Below, in pieces: positions 14,916 to 24,222 of a stretch of 64,000 nt of DNA (within the stretch, counting starts at the first letter, position 1; every line of letters starts with the position of its first letter). Location: the NCBI GenBank assembly GCA_963819115.1, contig CAWFUR010000012.1, positions 308,007 through 372,006 on the forward strand, given 5' to 3'. The stretch comes from JACVRW01 sp963819115. GTDB taxonomy: Bacteria; Actinomycetota; Thermoleophilia; Solirubrobacterales; Thermoleophilaceae. The translations under genes were made by a program, and so were the position numbers. Under the pieces are notes generated by a model. It was not told where the DNA came from. It ran no database searches and saw only the letters and a list, made by a program, of their open reading frames with translations.

Positions 14916-17150
14916 TTAGCCCCACTTGTTTGCCGCGCGGGAGCTTGCCTGCGCCCCGAGCGGGATCTCGGCCCGCAGCGTGGTGCCTTGGTCGGGCGAG
15001 CTTTGGACGACAAGCCGTCCCCCGAGCGCTTCGACGCGGTCGACGAGGCCGCGAAGTCCGCCACCGGGCCGCGGGTCGGCACCGCCGACGCCGTCGTCGA
15101 AGATCTCCACGGCCGCCCTGCAGCCCGCCTGGCGAACACGGACCGTCACCTCGGAGGGCCGGGCGTGCTTTGCCGCGTTTGCTATGCCTTCCGCGACGAT
15201 GTAGTAGGCGGCAGCCTCCACCGGGGCCGGCAGGCGCTGCTCCGGAACGCCTTCGAGCAGGACCGGAAACGGGGCAGTTTCGGCCAGGGATTCGAGCGCG
15301 GCCCGCAGTCCCCGGTCGGTGAGGATGGCCGGATGGATGCCGCGGGCGAGCTCGCGCAGCTCCTCCAGGGCCGTCGCAAGCTGAGCGTCGGCGGCCTCCA
15401 GTCGGCGTCCCGCCGCATCGCGGTCGCAATCGAGCTCGGACCGAGCCTGTCGTAGCGCAAGCGCAAGAGCGACGAGTCTCTGCTGTGCCCCATCATGGAG
15501 GTTCCGCTCCAGCCTGCGCCTTTCCGCGTCGGCAGCCTCGACGATCCGGGCGCGCGAGGCGGCGAGTTGTTCGCGTGCATCGACATTGGCAAGCGCGTCA
15601 GCGACCAGCTCGGCGAAGCTCGCGATGCGCTCCTCGGTGTCGGGTGGGAAGCCGTAGGGGGAGCCGCTGGTGGTCGCGAGCGCCCCCCAGAGCCTGCCGG
15701 CGACCCGGATCGGCGTCGAGACCGCGGAGGCGATGCCGGCCGCCCGAACCAGCTCGGCGCGGGGACCGTTGAAGCGGCTGTAGTCATCGATCCTCTCCGG
15801 CCGGCCACTTCGCATCATGCGCGGGATAGCCGTATCGCCTCCCGGCGGCAGGGCCATGCCAACCGGCAGGGAAATCTGCACGCCCGGTCGATTCCAGCCG
15901 GCGAGGATCCTCTGGGTCCCGTCGGCCTCGATGCGCAAGAGGTTCGTGGCTTCGCCACCGAGCACGGATCCAAGCTCCTCGCAGACGCACTCGAAGACCT
16001 CCTGCGGCTCCGGCTCGCGAGCCACGAGGGTGGCAACCCGTCGCAGCGCAGCCTGCTCGTCGAGCAGGGAATGCAGCCTTTCGCGAGCGTCGGCGTTGGC
16101 CAGCGCGTCCCCGACGAGCTCGGTGAAGGCGGCAATCCGGTGCTCCGCTCGCGCCGGGAAGCCTCTTGTCCGCCCGTGCGAAGCTCCCAGCGCCCCCCAG
16201 AGCTTGCCCTCGACGTAAACCGGCGCTGAGATCGAGGAGGCGATTCCCACGGCGCGTATCCGCTCGACCAGGTGCCCTGAGGCGATGCTGTCGTAATCGT
16301 CGACGCGCTCGGGACGGCCGCTGCGGTACAGCTTGACCGAGGAGGACTCGCCTTTGAGCTCGATGACCTCTCCGGTCTTGAACTCCGGAGAATCCAGCTG
16401 CGGCCATTGGCCGACGATCTTTGCCTTGCCGCCGCCGTCGAAGCGGAGCAGGATCGTCCTCTCGACCTCGAGGAGGCTGCCGACCTCCGCGCAGACGCGC
16501 TCGAGCACGGCCGAAGGCTCTGGGCCGCCGGCAACGAAGGTCGCGACCCGCCGCAGCGCCGCCTGCTCGTCGAGGAGCTTGCGGAGCCGTTCGCGAGCAT
16601 CGGCGTCGGCCAGAGCGCTCGCGACCAGCTCGGCGAAGCCGGCGAGCTGCTGCTCGGCTCGCGGCGGAAATGCATTCGCGCGGCCGCTCGAAGCGACGAT
16701 CGCGCCCCAGAGATTCCCGGCCACTGTGATCGGTGCCGCAACCCCGGACCTGATTCCCGCCTCTCGCAACCGTCGACCCATCGGCCCGGCGGCGTGCGTG
16801 TAGTCATCGCCGCGCTCGGGAACGCCGCTGGCCCTGAGCTTTACGACTGCTGTGTCGCCCACGAGCGTCAGCTCTTCACCCGGTCTGCCGACCGCTGCGC
16901 CCCGCGCGCCCCAGCCGCCAAGGACGATCGCCCGGTCGGAGCCTTCGAAGCGGACCAGGTTCGCGCTTTCAACGCCGAGCAGAGGGCCGACCTCCGCGCA
17001 GACGTGCTCGAACACCTGCGCCGACTCCCCGTCCCCGGCGACGAGGGTGGCCACGCGGCGCAGCGCCGCCTGCTCCTCGAGCACCTGCTCTAGCTCTCCG
17101 CGGCCGGAAACGCTTCGCGGCGCCCGCGTCGTGTCTGGATTCGCGCTCAG
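14916..17150 (-). CDS. Sensor histidine kinase with three tandem GAF domains (HisKA_3/HATPase)
   Basis: About 744 residues. Three homologous GAF modules (roughly 20-185, 190-355, 360-530) each begin with a near-identical linker, EQAALRRVATLVA, and contain a repeated GxLWGA core, so they arose by internal duplication. The HisKA_3 dimerisation helix holds the phosphorylated His (about 552) in RRLERNLHDGAQQRL; the ATPase domain shows EGIANAAKHA and DDGVGG, GGGLRGLVDRV. No membrane segment, so it is cytoplasmic. Start: no ATG or GTG fits. AAAGGAGGT stands directly before an in-frame CTG at 17150, proposed as the start codon; TTG at 17225 without a ribosome site is the alternative. Confidence 0.9.
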   Translation of the reverse strand: MSANPDTTRAPRSVSGRGELEQVLEEQAALRRVATLVAGDGESAQVFEHVCAEVGPLLGVESANLVRFEGSDRAIVLGGWGARGAAVGRPGEELTLVGDTAVVKLRASGVPERGDDYTHAAGPMGRRLREAGIRSGVAAPITVAGNLWGAIVASSGRANAFPPRAEQQLAGFAELVASALADADARERLRKLLDEQAALRRVATFVAGGPEPSAVLERVCAEVGSLLEVERTILLRFDGGGKAKIVGQWPQLDSPEFKTGEVIELKGESSSVKLYRSGRPERVDDYDSIASGHLVERIRAVGIASSISAPVYVEGKLWGALGASHGRTRGFPARAEHRIAAFTELVGDALANADARERLHSLLDEQAALRRVATLVAREPEPQEVFECVCEELGSVLGGEATNLLRIEADGTQRILAGWNRPGVQISLPVGMALPPGGDTAIPRMMRSGRPERIDDYSRFNGPRAELVRAAGIASAVSTPIRVAGRLWGALATTSGSPYGFPPDTEERIASFAELVADALANVDAREQLAASRARIVEAADAERRRLERNLHDGAQQRLVALALALRQARSELDCDRDAAGRRLEAADAQLATALEELRELARGIHPAILTDRGLRAALESLAETAPFPVLLEGVPEQRLPAPVEAAAYYIVAEGIANAAKHARPSEVTVRVRQAGCRAAVEIFDDGVGGADPRPGGGLRGLVDRVEALGGRLVVQSSPDQGTTLRAEIPLGAQASSRAANKWG

Positions 17151-17330
17151 CCGACCTCCTTTGCTCGCCTCGGAATTATTGCGCCGGAGCTCAGGTCTTG
17201 CACAGACACCGGCTAGCCGAACCAACGAACGCCGGTTAGCCCCCGAGGTTGACGCCAGGTACCCGGCTTTTCCCGGCGCCCTCCGCGATCCATCCTGTCG
17301 TCGAGTTCATCCGGCAATAGGAGGAACCCG

Positions 17331-18734
17331 ATGTCGACAGCCCGCGAAACAACCAGCAGCATCATCTCGCTGGAGCATCTTGAAACCCGGCTCGAGGGCG
17401 AGCTGATCAACGCGGAGGATCCCTCCTACGACGAGGCCCGAAAGGTGTTCTACAAGGGTGTCGACAAGCGGCCGCTCGCGGTCGCGCGGGTCGCCGGCGC
17501 CGATGACGTTGCAGCGGTGGTAGACGCCGCTCGTGAGGGTGGGCTGGAGCTCTCGGTTCGCAGCGGCGGCCACAGCCGCCCCGGTTACGGGACGGTCGAC
17601 GGCGGCCTCGTCATCGACCTCTCCCGGATGGACCGCGTGGATGTGGATGCCGGCGACGGAGTCGCCTGGGTCGAGACCGGTGCAACGGTGGCCAGGTACA
17701 CGCTTGCCACCGCCGAGAAGGGAGGCACGACTGGACTCGGTGACACCGGCTCGGTCGGGATAGGCGGAATCACCCTGGCGGGCGGGATCGGGTTTCTCGT
17801 GCGAAAGACCGGTCTGACGATCGACAACCTGCTCGCGGCCGAGGTGGTGACCGCCAATGGTGCGGTCGTTCAGGCGAGGGAGGACTCGGAGCCCGACCTC
17901 TTCTGGGCGATCCGGGGCGGAGAGGGCAACTTCGGTGTCGCCACCCGCCTCAAGCTGCGCCTGGCGGAGGTCTCGCAGATCGTCGGCGGCATGCTGATCC
18001 TGCCCGCGTCGCCGCAGGTGATCGCGGGCTTTCTCGAGGCTGCCAATGCGGCCCCCGAGGATCTCTCCACGATCGCGAACGTGATGATCGCCCCGCCAAT
18101 GCCGTTCCTCCCTGGGGAGGCGCACGGAAAGCCGATCGTGATTGGCCAGTTCGCCTACGCCGGGCCGGTCGAGGATGCTGAGGAGGTTTTCGCTCCCTTC
18201 CGGGTACTCGCCAAGCCGCTTGCGGACATGGTCAGGCCGATGCGCTATCCGGAACTCTACGAAGGCCCGGAACAGGAGGCCCGCTTCGCGGCAGGGACCA
18301 ACTTCTTCGCCGACCTGCTCGACCCGGCAGCCGCCGAGGCGATCCTCGAGCAGCTGCCGAAGTCGACAGCGCCGATGACGGTTGTGCAGCTGCGTGTGCT
18401 TGGCGGCGCGGCGGCGCGGGTTCCCAACGACGCCACCGCGTTCGCCCATCGCGACCGAGTGCAATTCGTGAATGTCGCCGCGACGTACATGGACGCTGGC
18501 GAGAGAGACGTCCATGACGCCTGGGTCGATGACGTCGCAAACTCACTAGGTAGGAACGGCGCGGGCGGTTACGTCGGCTTCCTCGGTGACGAGGATGAGG
18601 CCACGATCCGCTCCGCCTATCCAGGCGCGACCTGGGATCGGCTCCGCGAGCTGAAGCGGCGCTACGACCCGGACAACCTCTTCCACCTCAACCACAACAT
18701 CCGTCCGGCCAACGGGCGAGGAGGTCGTCAGTGA
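17331..18734 (+). CDS. FAD-linked oxidase, berberine-bridge-enzyme type
   Basis: 467 residues. The PCMH-type FAD-binding half shows LSVRSGGHSRPGYG, where the His of SGGHS is the usual covalent FAD site, and IGGITLAGGIGFLVRKTGLT. The C-terminal BBE segment is RYDPDNLFHLNHNI. The second covalent Cys of true bicovalent enzymes is not seen (GLGDTGSVG in that region), so single FAD attachment is expected. Such enzymes oxidise sugars or aromatic metabolites with O2. GGAGGA precedes ATG 17331. It overlaps the MFS exporter gene by 4 bases, suggesting oxidation and export of one compound. Confidence 0.9.
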   Translation: MSTARETTSSIISLEHLETRLEGELINAEDPSYDEARKVFYKGVDKRPLAVARVAGADDVAAVVDAAREGGLELSVRSGGHSRPGYGTVDGGLVIDLSRMDRVDVDAGDGVAWVETGATVARYTLATAEKGGTTGLGDTGSVGIGGITLAGGIGFLVRKTGLTIDNLLAAEVVTANGAVVQAREDSEPDLFWAIRGGEGNFGVATRLKLRLAEVSQIVGGMLILPASPQVIAGFLEAANAAPEDLSTIANVMIAPPMPFLPGEAHGKPIVIGQFAYAGPVEDAEEVFAPFRVLAKPLADMVRPMRYPELYEGPEQEARFAAGTNFFADLLDPAAAEAILEQLPKSTAPMTVVQLRVLGGAAARVPNDATAFAHRDRVQFVNVAATYMDAGERDVHDAWVDDVANSLGRNGAGGYVGFLGDEDEATIRSAYPGATWDRLRELKRRYDPDNLFHLNHNIRPANGRGGRQ

Positions 18735-20236
18735 CACGTGAAGTTTCCCCAACCACATCCCTCTCCTCGCATCGCGGGAAGCTGATCCTGGCGCTGCTGA
18801 CGTCGATCGCGTTTCTCGACTTCGTCGACGCCTCGATCGTCAACGTCGCGCTTCCCTCGATCAGCCGCGGCCTGGACGTCTCAACGCAGGATCTGCAATG
18901 GGTACCAAGCGGCTACCTGCTGACCTATGGCGGCTTCATGCTGCTCGGCGGCCGCGCCGCCGACCTGCTCGGCCGGCGGCTGGTGCTTGTCACCGGGATT
19001 GTTCTCATCGGCATCTCCTCTTTCGTCGGCGGGCTCGCCCAGAGCTCCGGCGTGCTGATCGGCGCTCGCCTCGCGCAGGGACTGGGCGCAGCTCTGACCC
19101 TTCCCGCGGCGCTTTCGATCCTCACCACGACCTTTCGGGACGGCTCCGATCGCAACACGGCGCTCGGGGTCTGGGGCGGCATGGCCGGACTCGCCTCCGC
19201 TGTCGGAGTCCTTCTCGGTGGTGTGCTCACCGAAGGGCCCGGGTGGCGCTGGGTGATGTTCGTGAACCCGATCGCCTGCCTGCTGGTGCTCGGCCCGACC
19301 TTCCGCCTGATCGACGGCGAGCGCCGCCGCGCCGAGCTTCGAAACTTCGATCTGCTCGGCGCCGTGCTGGCAACCGGCGGGATGCTCCTGTTGATCTATT
19401 CGCTTGTAGAGGCTCCCGACGTCGGCTGGGGCGAAGCGCGCACGGTCGCTGGGCTCGGCGGCGCACTGGCGCTGCTCGGGGCCTTCGCGGTCAACGAGCT
19501 GCGCCACCCGAACCCGCTGGCTCCTCCCTCGATCTTCCGAATCAACGGGATCGGCTATGCCGATGCCACCGGCTTGATCATGTTCGCGGGCCTGCTTGCG
19601 ATGTTCTTCTTCCTCACGCTCTACATGCAGGAGGTACTCGGTTACTCGCCGATCCAGGCCGGCGCTGCCTATCTGCCGCTGACCTTCGCGGTCGCCGTCG
19701 TCGCGGGCATCTCATCGCAGCTCATCTCGCGCACCGGGACGCGGCCCCTGATCGTCGGCGGGGCGCTGATCGCCGCGGGTGGGCTGTTCTGGCTCTCGCG
19801 GATTCCAGTCGACGGCTCCTTCCTCGCCGACCTGCTCCCGGGGATGCTGCTCGTCGCGATCGGCGGCGGCGCGGTGTTCGTCGCCGTTACGACCGCGGCA
19901 AACGCCGGCGTGCCGGCCGAGCAGGCAGGGCTTGCGGCCTCACTGCTGAACGCCTCCCAGCAGCTCGGCGGGGCACTCGGGCTGGCGATCCTCTCGGCGC
20001 TGGCGACCAGCCGGACCAATGACCTGCTGGGCGCCCAAGCATCTCAGGCGCAGGCTCTCACCTCCGGCTTCTCGCGGGCGCTGCTGATCGGCAGCTTCTT
20101 CGTCGCCGCGGCCGCCCTGATCGCGGCGCGAGCCACCGATACGCGCGCCGTGGAGCCGGAACCCGCTCCGGGGACGGCGGAGGAGAGTTCGCCAGCCTCG
20201 GTCGGCGAGGTCGCCGTCTCGACCAGTCGTCTCTGA
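18731..20236 (+). CDS. MFS drug:H+ antiporter, DHA2 (14-helix) family
   Basis: 501 residues, about 14 hydrophobic helices. Motif A between helices 2 and 3 is GGRAADLLGRRLVL, motif D1 is LDFVDASIVNVALPSI, and motif C is in AVGVLLGGVLTEGPGWRW. This is the EmrB/QacA group, which exports drugs or metabolites by proton antiport. It starts with GTG overlapping the oxidase stop (GTGA). The last 35 residues are a disordered Pro/Ala/Glu tail. It may export the product of the coupled flavin oxidase (inference). Confidence 0.93.
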   Translation: MTREVSPTTSLSSHRGKLILALLTSIAFLDFVDASIVNVALPSISRGLDVSTQDLQWVPSGYLLTYGGFMLLGGRAADLLGRRLVLVTGIVLIGISSFVGGLAQSSGVLIGARLAQGLGAALTLPAALSILTTTFRDGSDRNTALGVWGGMAGLASAVGVLLGGVLTEGPGWRWVMFVNPIACLLVLGPTFRLIDGERRRAELRNFDLLGAVLATGGMLLLIYSLVEAPDVGWGEARTVAGLGGALALLGAFAVNELRHPNPLAPPSIFRINGIGYADATGLIMFAGLLAMFFFLTLYMQEVLGYSPIQAGAAYLPLTFAVAVVAGISSQLISRTGTRPLIVGGALIAAGGLFWLSRIPVDGSFLADLLPGMLLVAIGGGAVFVAVTTAANAGVPAEQAGLAASLLNASQQLGGALGLAILSALATSRTNDLLGAQASQAQALTSGFSRALLIGSFFVAAAALIAARATDTRAVEPEPAPGTAEESSPASVGEVAVSTSRL

Positions 20237-20256
20237 GCCATGAAAGGAGTCTGATC

Positions 20257-20550
20257 ATGTCCAGGCAATCATCGAAGGACTCGCCCGCTGAGCTCCTCGA
20301 CGAGCTGTCCGATTGGGCCGTCGGCGGCGGGATCGTCGCGATGGCGCTCTTCCCGTTTGCGGTTCCGCTCGTCGCCCTGACCGCCGTCGCCCTGCTGCCG
20401 CTGCTCGCCATGAGCATCGCGGTGGGGATACTCGTCGCGGTGGTGATGGCGCCGATCGTGGCGGTCCGATCGGCGCTCAGGGCACTGCGAGCCAAGGACA
20501 GCCCGGCCACCGCACCCCGTTCGGGACGGCGCCATCCCGTGCCGTGCTGA
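20257..20550 (+). CDS. Small two-helix membrane protein, unknown function
   Basis: 97 residues with two hydrophobic stretches at about 24-46 and 47-70 (GGGIVAMALFPFAVPLVALT; AMSIAVGILVAVVMAPIVAV) and a basic C-terminal tail. AAAGGAG precedes the ATG by 7 bases. It starts 20 bp after the MFS gene, so it is probably the last gene of that operon, perhaps an accessory to the exporter. No family is recognised. Confidence 0.7.
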   Translation: MSRQSSKDSPAELLDELSDWAVGGGIVAMALFPFAVPLVALTAVALLPLLAMSIAVGILVAVVMAPIVAVRSALRALRAKDSPATAPRSGRRHPVPC

Positions 20551-20888
20551 GTCATTCCTTCCACGAAACCCGCACAAGGAGACCGCATTGCCCTTTTGCC
20601 TAGGCTGCGAGCAATACGCCATTCTGGACTCGATTCGGTAGGAGCAGCCCTTAAAGCCCAGTGGGAGCATGAGGGCATCGGGCTGGCTTTCGCTTCGCGC
20701 GAGAAGCGCTAGTCGCGACCCGGGTCAGCGTCGGTATAGATAGTCAGTGGCCCGGCGCCGTGCTTCTCGCCCGACCGGCTCCATGAGGCGTTCGGGGAGA
20801 GAGTCAAGTTCGGGTTGAGAGTTCGCACGTTGTCCGGATCTCTCCGTCCCGGGATCGCCGGGGACGAACTTCGGTCTCTTCCTGACTT
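20551..20888. other. 338-bp spacer without a recognised gene
   Basis: Nothing firm is seen. AAGGAG followed by TTG at 20588 opens a 17-codon frame rich in Cys and aromatic residues that stops at 20641; it is too short to call. A small hairpin (CGCTTC ... GAAGCG) lies at about 20692-20709. Base composition is a little less GC-rich than around it. Confidence 0.4.
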
Positions 20889-21737
20889 TTGGTTGCAGTG
20901 CAACCGCAGGACAGGAAGGTAGAGCGCACGCTCGCCCGGATCGCCGGGCTGTCTCATGGTGTCGTTACGCGAACGCAGGCTGTGCGGGCCGGAGTCACAG
21001 CCGAAGAGATCAAGCAGCGGGTGCGCCGCGGGACGTTGCTTCGCGTGCATCGCGGGGTTTATCGAGTCGGGCACACAGCGCCGAGCCTCGAAGCGCGGTA
21101 TCTGGCGGCGGTTTGGGCCTGTGGCGACGGCGCAGTGCTGAGCGGGCGGGCCGCTGCTCATCTGCTTGGTCTGGTCAAGGGTGGGGCCCCGCCGCCAGAG
21201 GTGACGGCTCCTGGAGAGCGACGCGTCACGGGCGTCCGGACGCGGCGTTCGGTTCGCGTCCACCCCGGCGATGCGATGACGTGGCGTGCGATCCCCGTGA
21301 CCACGGTGGCGCGCACGCTCGTGGACCTCGCTGCGGTGCTGGCACCCGACATCCTCGCGCGCGCATGTCACGAGGCCGGTGTTCGGCACGGAACCACGCC
21401 CGCCCATGTCGAAGCCGTGCTCGCGCACTGGAGTCGCGCCCCGGGTGCCGGCAAGCTGCGCGGCGTCATGCGGGGAGACGTTCGCGTGACTCTGAGCAAG
21501 CTCGAGGAGCGCTTTCTGGCGCGCCTCCGCGAAGAGGGGCTCGCGCTGCCGCGCACGAACCGCCCCGCCGGTGGGCGGCGGGTGGACTGCCGCTGGCCCG
21601 GCCTGGCCCTCACGGTCGAGCTCGACAGCTACCGCTACCACAACTCCCGCCACGCCTGGGAGCAGGACCGTCGTCGCGAGCGCGAGGCTCGCGCGCCGCG
21701 CCACATGCTCGTCGAGCTGCGCGCGCTCCTCGCCTAA
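20889..21737 (+). CDS. AbiEi-like N-terminus fused to DUF559/PD-(D/E)XK nuclease-like C-terminus, probably shortened
   Basis: 282 residues. The N-terminal 80 residues resemble the winged helix of type IV antitoxins (GVVTRTQAVRAGVTAEEIKQ ... GVYRVGH). The C-terminal part has the Vsr/DUF559-like core VDCRWPGLALTVELDSYRYH, with the D ... ExD spacing of PD-(D/E)XK nucleases. This architecture is very common in Actinomycetota; its role is unknown and no toxin partner is adjacent. Relatives known to me carry about 16 more residues between the REREAR helix and MLVELRALL; here REREARAPRHMLVELRALL joins them directly, suggesting an in-frame deletion. TTG 20889 or GTG 20898 are the possible starts. Confidence 0.75.
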   Translation: MVAVQPQDRKVERTLARIAGLSHGVVTRTQAVRAGVTAEEIKQRVRRGTLLRVHRGVYRVGHTAPSLEARYLAAVWACGDGAVLSGRAAAHLLGLVKGGAPPPEVTAPGERRVTGVRTRRSVRVHPGDAMTWRAIPVTTVARTLVDLAAVLAPDILARACHEAGVRHGTTPAHVEAVLAHWSRAPGAGKLRGVMRGDVRVTLSKLEERFLARLREEGLALPRTNRPAGGRRVDCRWPGLALTVELDSYRYHNSRHAWEQDRRREREARAPRHMLVELRALLA

Positions 21738-24082
21738 TCGCGGGCCAGGTAGGCGAGCACTTCCTTCTCGTGATCCACGTAGTGGTCGCCGCTCACGTCG
21801 ATCACCACCCTCTCGATCGTGCCGCCGACGAAGGGGAACGGGCCGTCGTAGTCCGATGAGACCGAGGACCCGTTGCCGCGCCCGACCGAGGCTCCGCTTC
21901 CACTCAGGCCGAACATCCCGGGTTGGGTCATCACCTCGCCGCCGCCCACCTCGTCGGTGTCGATGTAGAGCTTCAGCGTTCCGGTGGCGCTCATCGTCTT
22001 CTCGTCGTCTCCGGTCTTCTGGAACTCCGCGGTGAGCACGCGGCTCCCGGTGGGGACCTCAGCCTCCGAACTGACGGTCTGCTCTTTCTCGCCGAGCCAG
22101 TTGTAGGTGTAGTGAAGCCGCCCGTTCCGGACGTAGAGAGCGTGGCCGCCGGCGCGGGCGCCCTGCGAGAAGAGCACTCCCTCGGCCTCCGGCGTCCTGA
22201 GGTCCACCGCCGCGGCGATCGTGAACGAGCGCCGCCGAACGTTGACGGACACGGACTCCGTCACCTCGGCCGCTCCCGGGTAGTAGACATAACGGTCACG
22301 CGGCGCGCTCGGCTGCGGCCGCACGTCCGAGATGATCTCGAGCGCGGTCCGGTCGTCGAGCGGCAGGCCCTTGTAGATGCCGGCGTAGTACCACCACAGT
22401 CCCTTCAGCTCCTCGAGCTTCTCGGGATGCTCGGCTGCGAGGTTGTGCATCTGGGAGCGGTCCTCGGCGAGGTTGTACAGCTCCCATTCGTCGAGCTGGA
22501 ACTTCGCCCAGCCGGAGATCGGTGGGTGCAGCGTGTTCGCGAGCCAGCCCTGGTGATAGAGCGCCCGCATCCCGAGCATCGAATAGAACTGGGTCTCACG
22601 CCCGTCCGCGGAAGGGTCGGAAAACGAGGACGTGATGCTCTCGCCCTCGATCGGGCTCTGGGTGTACCCCTTCAGCACGTCGGGCGGCTCGATGCCGAGC
22701 ATGTCGTACAGCGTCGGGACGATGTCCACCGCGTGGACGTACTGGTCGCGCACGTCGCCGTTCGCGTCGATGCCCTTGGGCCAGGACACGAGCAGCGGGT
22801 CCGCCACGCCGCCCTCGTAGCCCGCGAAGCGCTTCCAGTACGGGAACGGGGTGTCGAAGGCCCACGCCCAGCCGGTGTTGTAGTGGTTGTAGGAACTCGG
22901 GGTGCCCAGCTCGTCGAGGCGCTCGAGGTTCGCCTCGACGCTGTCGGCCACGTTGTTGAAGAACTTGTTCTCGTTGAACGAGCCGTTCGGGCCGCCCTCG
23001 CCGCTCGCACCGTTGTCGGACACCACCATGATGATCGTGTTCTCGAGCTGCCCGGATTCCTCGAGGTGGTCGAGCAGTCGCGCGATCTGGTCGTCGGTGT
23101 ACGAGACGAAGCCCGCGTACACCTCGGCCATACGAGCGAACAGGCGCTTCTCCTCGTCCGTCAGCGAGTCCCAGGGGCGCACAAAATCGAGCTGCGGCCA
23201 CGGCTGGCCGTCGGGTCCCGTCACCTCGGGCTCGCCGTGCGGGTTGATCGGGGACAGCTCGGCGTCGGCAGGGAGCAGCCCGAGCTTCTTCTGGTTCTCG
23301 AGGATGCTCGCGCGGATCGCCTCGTATCCCTCGTCGAAGCGGCCGGCATACCGGTCCGACCACTCCTTGAACACGTGGTGCGGCGCGTGGGCGCAGCCGG
23401 GGGAGAAGTACATGTACCAGGGCTTCTCTGGTGCCACCGCCTTCGAGTCCTGAACGAACTCGATCGCCCTGTCGGTCAGGTCCTTCGAGAGGTGATAGCC
23501 CTCCTCCGGAGTGGCCGGCGGCGTGATCGTGTGGTTGTCGTAGACGAGATCCGGATACCACTGGTTCGTCTCGCCGCCGAGGAACCCGTAGTAGCGCTCG
23601 AACCCGCGGCCCAGCGGCCAGCGCGCCTTCCATGCCGACATGTCGACCTCGTCCGCGGGCGTGAGGTGCCACTTGCCGATCGCGTACGTGTTCCAGCCGT
23701 GCTCGTTCAGCACCTCGGCGATGGTTCCGTTCTCGAAGGGGATGCGTGCCGAGAAGCCCGGGAACCCGGCCGAGCCCTCGGTGATGCAGGCCATGTTGTT
23801 GCTCGTGGCGTTGCGTCCCGTGAGAAGGCTCGAGCGCGTGGGTGAGCAGAGGGCGGTGGTGTGGAAGTTGGAATAGCGAAGGCCTGCATCCGCGATACGC
23901 CGCATCGTGGGCGTCTCGATCGGGCCGCCGAAGACGTCCATGGCGCCGTAGCCCACGTCGTCCCAGACGATCATCAGCACATTCGGCGCTCCCTCAGGGG
24001 CTTTCGGCTGAAGGAAAGGCTCCCAATCCGGCACCGAGTCCCGGATATCGACGTTGACTACTCCCTTGAACTCCTTCGGCAT
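21734..24082 (-). CDS. Arylsulfatase, formylglycine-dependent
   Basis: 782 residues. Sulfatase domain 30-about 560 with metal-binding MIVWDDVGYG (Asp41/Asp42) and the modification site CSPTRSSLLTGR: Cys79 is in the C-x-P-x-R context turned into formylglycine by a formylglycine-generating enzyme. DNGASGEGGPNG supplies the second metal Asp/Asn. The last about 170 residues form a beta-rich C-terminal domain. No signal peptide, so it is probably cytoplasmic, as are several large actinobacterial arylsulfatases. It hydrolyses sulfate esters; the substrate is unknown. A GGAGATGA ribosome site precedes ATG 24082. No activating-enzyme gene is in the window. Confidence 0.93.
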   Translation of the reverse strand: MPKEFKGVVNVDIRDSVPDWEPFLQPKAPEGAPNVLMIVWDDVGYGAMDVFGGPIETPTMRRIADAGLRYSNFHTTALCSPTRSSLLTGRNATSNNMACITEGSAGFPGFSARIPFENGTIAEVLNEHGWNTYAIGKWHLTPADEVDMSAWKARWPLGRGFERYYGFLGGETNQWYPDLVYDNHTITPPATPEEGYHLSKDLTDRAIEFVQDSKAVAPEKPWYMYFSPGCAHAPHHVFKEWSDRYAGRFDEGYEAIRASILENQKKLGLLPADAELSPINPHGEPEVTGPDGQPWPQLDFVRPWDSLTDEEKRLFARMAEVYAGFVSYTDDQIARLLDHLEESGQLENTIIMVVSDNGASGEGGPNGSFNENKFFNNVADSVEANLERLDELGTPSSYNHYNTGWAWAFDTPFPYWKRFAGYEGGVADPLLVSWPKGIDANGDVRDQYVHAVDIVPTLYDMLGIEPPDVLKGYTQSPIEGESITSSFSDPSADGRETQFYSMLGMRALYHQGWLANTLHPPISGWAKFQLDEWELYNLAEDRSQMHNLAAEHPEKLEELKGLWWYYAGIYKGLPLDDRTALEIISDVRPQPSAPRDRYVYYPGAAEVTESVSVNVRRRSFTIAAAVDLRTPEAEGVLFSQGARAGGHALYVRNGRLHYTYNWLGEKEQTVSSEAEVPTGSRVLTAEFQKTGDDEKTMSATGTLKLYIDTDEVGGGEVMTQPGMFGLSGSGASVGRGNGSSVSSDYDGPFPFVGGTIERVVIDVSGDHYVDHEKEVLAYLARD

Positions 24083-24182
24083 GAGTCATCTCCAGGTCGG
24101 ACGCCGGAGAAGACTCCCAATCCTCCGGTGGCCCGACATCACCCGGTCGGGGTGAATGGAGGCACGGTAACCCCAAACACCT

Positions 24183-24214
24183 GATTCTCGTTTCCAGAAT
24201 CGCACTGCTATTGT
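24183..24214 (+). promoter_or_regulatory. Promoter with inverted repeat ahead of the two-repeat protein gene
   Basis: GATTCT (24183-24188) and AGAATC (24196-24201) form an inverted repeat with 7-base spacer, followed by TATTGT at 24209-24214, eight bases before ATG 24223. The repeat covers the -35 zone, so it may be an operator. Confidence 0.4.
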
Positions 24215-24222
24215 CGAAGGGT

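Noticed and set aside
20588..20641. 17-codon frame with a good ribosome site
   Set aside because: Too short to judge and no sign of conservation can be seen from one sequence; only noted in the spacer entry.
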